Origin: Bifidobacterium breve
Lineage (GTDB): Bacteria; Actinomycetota; Actinomycetes; Mycobacteriales; Mycobacteriaceae
Length of the DNA: 8,882 bases
Direction: 5' to 3'
Assembly: GCA_945882475.1 (NCBI GenBank)
Contig: CAMCWJ010000099.1
Span: 1 to 8,882 of the forward strand
In this document: one piece after another, positions 5,269 through 8,882 of the stretch
Position numbering within the stretch: the stretch's first letter is position 1
How the letters are laid out: the number at the start of each line of letters is the position of its first letter
The notes under the pieces: generated by a model
What the model saw: the letters and a program-made list of their open reading frames with translations, nothing else
The model's database searches: none
What the model was told of the DNA's origin: nothing
Position numbers and translations under genes: made by a program

Positions 5269-7209
5269 GTGCGAAACCCACATGCCGGTGAAGCGTTCAC
5301 CGATTCAGACGCCGAGATCGAGGCCGCCCTGCAGGACGTTTCGGTTCCCGCTTTGCTGCTCTCCTGCGTGCACATGACCGACGACGAATCGGTACGCCAG
5401 TCGATCCTGGAGGGGCCGATCGGACCAGCCGGCATCTTCCTCAACGAGGTGCAGGGCTTCATGTCCGAGCAGGACAGGGCCGACGCCCGCGCCCTGGCGC
5501 TCGACATCATCCGGGACTACCGCGACCGCGGCTGCCCCGAACCACGGCCGATCGACCCGGCACTGGTCAAACCGATGATGGAATGGCTGGTCGCGGCGGA
5601 GGTGCCGAGCGAGTACGTGCCGATGATGCTCGAAGAGATGGGCCTCGACGGCCGCGACGCCCGCGATGCCCCACTGCGTTCCGACCCACCCTCGCGGGGC
5701 GAGTTCGGTGTGGTCGTGATCGGGGCCGGCCAGTCCGGCCTGCTCGCCGCGATCCGCCTCAAGCAGGCCGGGGTGCCGTTCACGGTGATCGAGAAGAATT
5801 CCGGAGTCGGCGGAACCTGGTGGGAGAACAGCTATCCCGGCGCACGGGTGGACGTCGGCAATCACTTCTACTGCTACAGCTTCGAACCCTCCGACCACTG
5901 GTCAGAGTTCTTCGCCCGCCAGCCTGAGTTGCAGAAGTACTTCCACGACGTCATGCAACGCCACGGGGTCACCGAGAACATCCGATTCAACACCGAGGTC
6001 ACCGGCGCGGTGTGGGACGACGACGACGGCCAGTGGTCGGTGCACATCCGCAATACCGACGGCAGCACCGAGACGCTGCGCGCCCGCGCGGTGATCAGTG
6101 CCGTGGGTCAACTCAATCAGCCTTACATTCCCGAGATTCCGGGCGCCGCAACGTTCGCTGGCCCCGCTTTCCACACCGCCCGCTGGGACCACGGCGTCGA
6201 CCTGACGGGAAAGAACGTCGTCATGATCGGCGCGGGCGCCACCGGGTTCCAGGTCGCCCCTGCGATCGCCGACGACGTCGGCCGGTTGACCATCTTCCAA
6301 CGCACCGCGCAGTGGATGTTCCCCAATCCCGATTACCACGCCAAGGTCGGCCCGGGTGTGCAGTGGGCGTTGCGGCACCTGCCGTTCTACGGCCGCTGGT
6401 ATCGCTTCCTGATCTTCTGGCCCGGCTGCGACACCGGCCTGGCCGCGGCGAAGGTGGATCCGGATTGGCCGGATCAGCAGCGGGCCGTGAGCGCGGCCAA
6501 CGACATGGCCCGGATGATGTTCACCGAGTGGATCACCAGCCAACTGGACGGCGATGCGGAGTTGGCCGCCAAGGTCGTGCCGGACTATCCGGCGACCGGG
6601 AAGCGCACGCTGCAGGACAACGGCAGCTGGTTGAAAACCCTGACCCGGGACAACGTCGAACTGGTGCGCTGCGGCGTCGAGCGCATCGAAGCCGATGCGG
6701 TGATAGATGCGGACGGCAACCGGCATCCCGCTGATGTCCTCGTGTACGCCACTGGTTTTCGGGTCAACGACTTTCTGTCGTCGCTGTCGGTGACTGGGCG
6801 CAATGGCGCAGACTTGCACCAGGCATGGGGAGCAAAGCCCGCCGCCTACCTTGGGATCACCATCCCCGGTTTCCCGAACTTCTTCTGCATGTACGGCCCC
6901 GGCACCAACCTGGCCAGCGGCGGCAGCCTGATCTTTCACTCCGAGTGCGAGATGCGCTACATCATCGGCTGCATCGACCTGCTATGCGCCGAAGGCAAGA
7001 AGGCGATGGAACCTAAACCCGAGCGTTATGACGATTGGTACCAACGCAGCCAGGCTGAACTGAAGACCATGGTGTGGTCACAGCCCAGCATCGAGCACAG
7101 CTTCTACAAGGACGCCAACGGCGTGGTGCACTCGCTGAGTCCGTGGCGCCTTGTCGACTATTGGGCGTGGACCCGGGAGCCGGATCCGGCTGACTTCGTG
7201 ATGCGCTAG
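5269..7209 (+). CDS. FAD-dependent Baeyer-Villiger monooxygenase, HAPMO-type
   Basis: A complete 646-residue class B flavoprotein monooxygenase, predicted to use NADPH and O2 to insert oxygen beside a ketone carbonyl and form an ester or lactone. The FAD loop is G152-A-G-Q-S-G157 with E175 at the end of the following strand. 'GGTWWENSYPGARVDV' (181-196) includes the conserved Asp (D195). The Baeyer-Villiger fingerprint FxGxxxHxxxW is exact at F296 to W306. The NADPH loop is G321-A-G-A-T-G326, R446 fits the active-site arginine region, and 'YATGF' lies at 493-497. About 145 residues precede the FAD loop; such a helical N-terminal extension is typical of 4-hydroxyacetophenone monooxygenase (HapE) and absent from cyclohexanone-type enzymes. 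The GTG start follows a perfect AGGAGG (5259-5264) by four bases. It forms a two-gene unit with the alcohol dehydrogenase. The substrate could be an aryl ketone, cyclic ketone or steroid; no esterase or lactonase for the product lies in the window. Confidence 0.93.
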   Translation: MRNPHAGEAFTDSDAEIEAALQDVSVPALLLSCVHMTDDESVRQSILEGPIGPAGIFLNEVQGFMSEQDRADARALALDIIRDYRDRGCPEPRPIDPALVKPMMEWLVAAEVPSEYVPMMLEEMGLDGRDARDAPLRSDPPSRGEFGVVVIGAGQSGLLAAIRLKQAGVPFTVIEKNSGVGGTWWENSYPGARVDVGNHFYCYSFEPSDHWSEFFARQPELQKYFHDVMQRHGVTENIRFNTEVTGAVWDDDDGQWSVHIRNTDGSTETLRARAVISAVGQLNQPYIPEIPGAATFAGPAFHTARWDHGVDLTGKNVVMIGAGATGFQVAPAIADDVGRLTIFQRTAQWMFPNPDYHAKVGPGVQWALRHLPFYGRWYRFLIFWPGCDTGLAAAKVDPDWPDQQRAVSAANDMARMMFTEWITSQLDGDAELAAKVVPDYPATGKRTLQDNGSWLKTLTRDNVELVRCGVERIEADAVIDADGNRHPADVLVYATGFRVNDFLSSLSVTGRNGADLHQAWGAKPAAYLGITIPGFPNFFCMYGPGTNLASGGSLIFHSECEMRYIIGCIDLLCAEGKKAMEPKPERYDDWYQRSQAELKTMVWSQPSIEHSFYKDANGVVHSLSPWRLVDYWAWTREPDPADFVMR

Positions 7210-7218
7210 GGGCACCCG

Positions 7219-7986
7219 CTACATCAACGCCTTGATTCGTTCAAACTGGATGTCCTCCGCAGACCGGGTGTAGGAGTCAGAGGCGATATAGAACACCAGT
7301 GACATCACCAGGCCGACCGCAATGGCGACACCGAGTGACTGCACCCACCTGACCCACCTCCGGGGCGCCGGAAGAAGCGCCATGATTGCCACGGTGAGAG
7401 CGGCCAAGGCGGAGCAGATGATCGTCGTTACGCCGTCGATGCGAGACGACGGACTGTCGACCCGCGCATTACGGAGTTCGGTGAGCGACTGCACCTCGCC
7501 CAGAAGTATCTGCGCTTTGTCGCCGGGATTCTCGTCATCGAGCCTGCTGAACAAGTCCAGAATCTTCCCGAATGCGGCCGCGGCCTGCGGATCACCGCCG
7601 ATGGCCGGCGTCACGTCAACTTCGTAGCGCCGCATCTTCTCGGTGTAGTCGAGAACCAGACGCTTTACCTCGACTGACTGAGCGGGAGCGAAGGCCTTGG
7701 TGTCCTTGATCAGCGCTTCCAGGCTTGACGTCTCCGCGAATACCGCTTTCTGCGCTGCGGCCTGATCGCTCTGGGCGTTCACGATGAGGAATGCAAGCAA
7801 CAGCGCGAAAGCTGTTCCGACAAAACTGAACAGTGCAACCAGACCGTCGAATGCTTCGTCGTCCTCGGCTTTGACGTTCGAATTGCGCACGAGCAATACG
7901 ATCGGGATCACGATGAGTATCGGAATGCCAACGCTGAGCAAGATGATGACCGGGAACGGCAGCGCCAGAAAAGCCGAGAACAACAC
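7219..7986 (-). CDS. DUF4239 (bestrophin-like) membrane protein
   Basis: A 255-residue integral membrane protein. Hydrophobic segments lie at about 12-33, 49-70, 185-205 and 214-235. The long polar, largely helical stretch between the second and third (about 71-184) would sit on one side of the membrane. The 'VGTAFALLLAFLIVNA' at 56-71 and the paired C-terminal helices match the DUF4239 family, described as bestrophin-like; a transport or channel role is possible but not shown. The start is ambiguous. GTG at 7986 is the longest possible, since an in-frame TGA lies just upstream, but the strong GAGGAGG (7994-7988) is only one base before it. TTG at 7983 (codon 2) has a four-base gap and may be the real start. 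It converges on the monooxygenase gene with nine bases between stops and is divergent from the DUF4185 gene. No link with the oxidative genes is evident. Confidence 0.83.
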   Translation of the reverse strand: MLFSAFLALPFPVIILLSVGIPILIVIPIVLLVRNSNVKAEDDEAFDGLVALFSFVGTAFALLLAFLIVNAQSDQAAAQKAVFAETSSLEALIKDTKAFAPAQSVEVKRLVLDYTEKMRRYEVDVTPAIGGDPQAAAAFGKILDLFSRLDDENPGDKAQILLGEVQSLTELRNARVDSPSSRIDGVTTIICSALAALTVAIMALLPAPRRWVRWVQSLGVAIAVGLVMSLVFYIASDSYTRSAEDIQFERIKALM

Positions 7987-8072
7987 GCCTCCTCAACGGT
8001 TCGCGGCGGTGTCCCACCTCATCGCCAGGCACAAATATGCCACGCCGCAAGCCACGTCGACGCTGAAGTCCC
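7987..8072. other. Divergent intergenic region between DUF4239 and DUF4185 genes
   Basis: These 86 bases must hold or adjoin the start signals for both divergent genes. I see the GAGGAGG ribosome site of the DUF4239 gene and a short, AT-richer inverted repeat, GGCA-N6-TGCC (in GGCACAAATATGCC, about 8028-8041). No -35/-10 pair with acceptable spacing stands out on either strand. Confidence 0.3.
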
Positions 8073-8882
8073 ATGCCGGCGGTTAGCGGTAGTAGCGGCG
8101 GATCAGTCGGCAAGGTCAAAGACCTCACCGGCCCCGGCATCACCGATCAGTTCGGCGTGACGTGCACTGACCTGGGTGCCTCGGTACTGGCCGCCGACGG
8201 GAACCTGGTGTCGGTGTTCGGGGACACCTTTTCCGGTGGCCGGGTCGGGGCCGGCGACTGGCGCTCGCCGGTGATCCTGATCGGCACGGGCGACGCGACC
8301 CGTCCCATCGTGTACCGCCGCGCCGGCGGCGCCGACGCCCGTTACGCCCGGCAGCTATGGCACTACCGGCACCGCCCCAATCCCGGCCTGCTGCGGCGGG
8401 GAATCAGCACCGTGATCCCCTCGGATCTCTTGCGGATTGGCGATGCGCTCTATCTGCACGCCATCGTCAACCGCGGCCTGGGCAACGTGGTGTGGAGCGA
8501 GATCTGGCGCTCCGACGACAACGGGATGTCGTGGCGCCACCTTGGCGAGGAGGCGAAGTTCCCGGCCCGCCTGCACGGTGGCTACGCCCAGTGCTGGACG
8601 TGGGATTTCGACCCCGACGACGGCTGGGTGTATGTGGTGTCGACCGGATTTCAGCGCGACAAGGGGCTGATCCTGCGAAGGGTGCGGCCCGAACATATCG
8701 GAGACCGTGGCCGCTATCTCGCCTGGGATGGCGCTACCTGGGGCGAGACGCCGGCGGTGATCACCCCGGACGGGGAGACCTGGGGTGAGTTGTCGCTACG
8801 CCGGTTGGATTGCGGCACATGGATTCTGGGTGGCTTTCTCTCGTCTGCCTACGCGCTCGGATACCGAACCATCGCGGCTCCG
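8073..8882 (+). CDS. DUF4185 domain protein, 3' end beyond the window
   Basis: An open frame of 270 codons continues past the right edge. The ATG at 8073 is the first possible start, because an in-frame TGA lies at 8064-8066; only a weak GAAG site precedes it. The sequence carries DUF4185 landmarks: 'VKDLTGPGITDQFGV' (15-29), 'CTDLGA' (31-36), 'SVFGDTF' (47-53) and 'GDWRSPVIL' (61-69), then repeated aromatic strands such as 'WSEIWRSDDNGMSW' and 'WTWDFDPDDGWVYVVSTG', as in a beta-propeller. D33 and D51 are acidic residues in the two best-conserved motifs. As I recall, some DUF4185 proteins have been shown to be endo-D-arabinanases (GH183) acting on mycobacterial arabinogalactan and lipoarabinomannan, so a cell-wall glycan hydrolase is the best guess. 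No signal peptide is visible: residues 1-14 are Gly/Ser-rich and polar. Export would then need another route, or the protein acts in the cytosol. Confidence 0.85.
   Translation, partial: MPAVSGSSGGSVGKVKDLTGPGITDQFGVTCTDLGASVLAADGNLVSVFGDTFSGGRVGAGDWRSPVILIGTGDATRPIVYRRAGGADARYARQLWHYRHRPNPGLLRRGISTVIPSDLLRIGDALYLHAIVNRGLGNVVWSEIWRSDDNGMSWRHLGEEAKFPARLHGGYAQCWTWDFDPDDGWVYVVSTGFQRDKGLILRRVRPEHIGDRGRYLAWDGATWGETPAVITPDGETWGELSLRRLDCGTWILGGFLSSAYALGYRTIAAP

Noticed and set aside
4141..5283. A 380-codon open frame on the minus strand opposite the alcohol dehydrogenase
   Set aside because: It is a shadow of the GC-rich dehydrogenase: no recognisable motif, composition rich in His, Arg, Asp and Gly, and the plus strand encodes a complete enzyme with zinc and NAD motifs.
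5902..6939. A 345-codon minus-strand open frame opposite the monooxygenase
   Set aside because: It overlaps the FAD/NADPH enzyme entirely, has no family features, and reflects third-position GC bias on the other strand.
7207..7221. A stop-to-stop palindrome between the monooxygenase and DUF4239 genes as a terminator
   Set aside because: The stem is six pairs broken by a G-G mismatch with a three-base loop and no T-run, too weak to call a terminator.
8357..8788. A 143-codon plus-strand open frame near the right edge
   Set aside because: It is out of frame with the DUF4185 reading frame that runs unbroken from 8073 to the end and carries the family motifs.
1..8882. Search for tRNA, rRNA, CRISPR arrays, insertion sequences and attachment sites
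   Set aside because: No spaced direct-repeat array, transposase-like frame, tRNA cloverleaf or terminal inverted repeats were seen by eye.

Overview
The window is high-GC DNA that most resembles an environmental Mycobacterium/Mycolicibacterium. The reasons are dense GC-rich coding with GTG starts, a cytochrome P450 that reads like the mycobacterial CYP138 family beside a divergent TetR gene (the pairing remembered for Rv0135c/Rv0136 in M. tuberculosis), a HAPMO-type Baeyer-Villiger monooxygenase, and a DUF4185 protein. Family names come from motif recognition and memory; no database was searched.

Layout, left to right: (1) a small cytosolic-looking unknown protein (82-492, +) whose stop codon overlaps that of (2) the CYP138-like P450 (489-1832, -). 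(3) A 96-bp divergent control region holds two copies of an inverted repeat, GGTAC-N6-GTACC, one of them on a well-spaced candidate promoter for the P450. (4) A TetR regulator (1929-2531, +) is followed after 22 nt by (5) a DUF2855 protein (2554-3624, +), so the two are probably one transcript. (6) A small cysteine-peptidase-like protein lies on the opposite strand (3611-4144, -). (7) A zinc- and NAD-dependent alcohol dehydrogenase (4195-5238, +) is followed after 30 nt by (8) a 646-residue flavin Baeyer-Villiger monooxygenase (5269-7209, +). (9) A four-helix DUF4239 membrane protein (7219-7986, -) diverges from (10) a DUF4185 protein that runs off the right edge (8073-8882, +).

The centre, 489-7209, reads as an oxidative catabolic cassette. 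The P450 could hydroxylate an unactivated carbon, the alcohol dehydrogenase could turn the alcohol into a ketone, and the monooxygenase could insert oxygen to give an ester or lactone. The DUF2855 protein is related to medium-chain reductases and may add a redox step. The TetR protein probably represses the P450 and its own transcript. No substrate can be read from the sequence. The outer genes (DUF4239, DUF4185 and the first small protein) look unrelated to this cassette. No RNA gene, insertion sequence, CRISPR array or intergenic gap over 100 bp was found.
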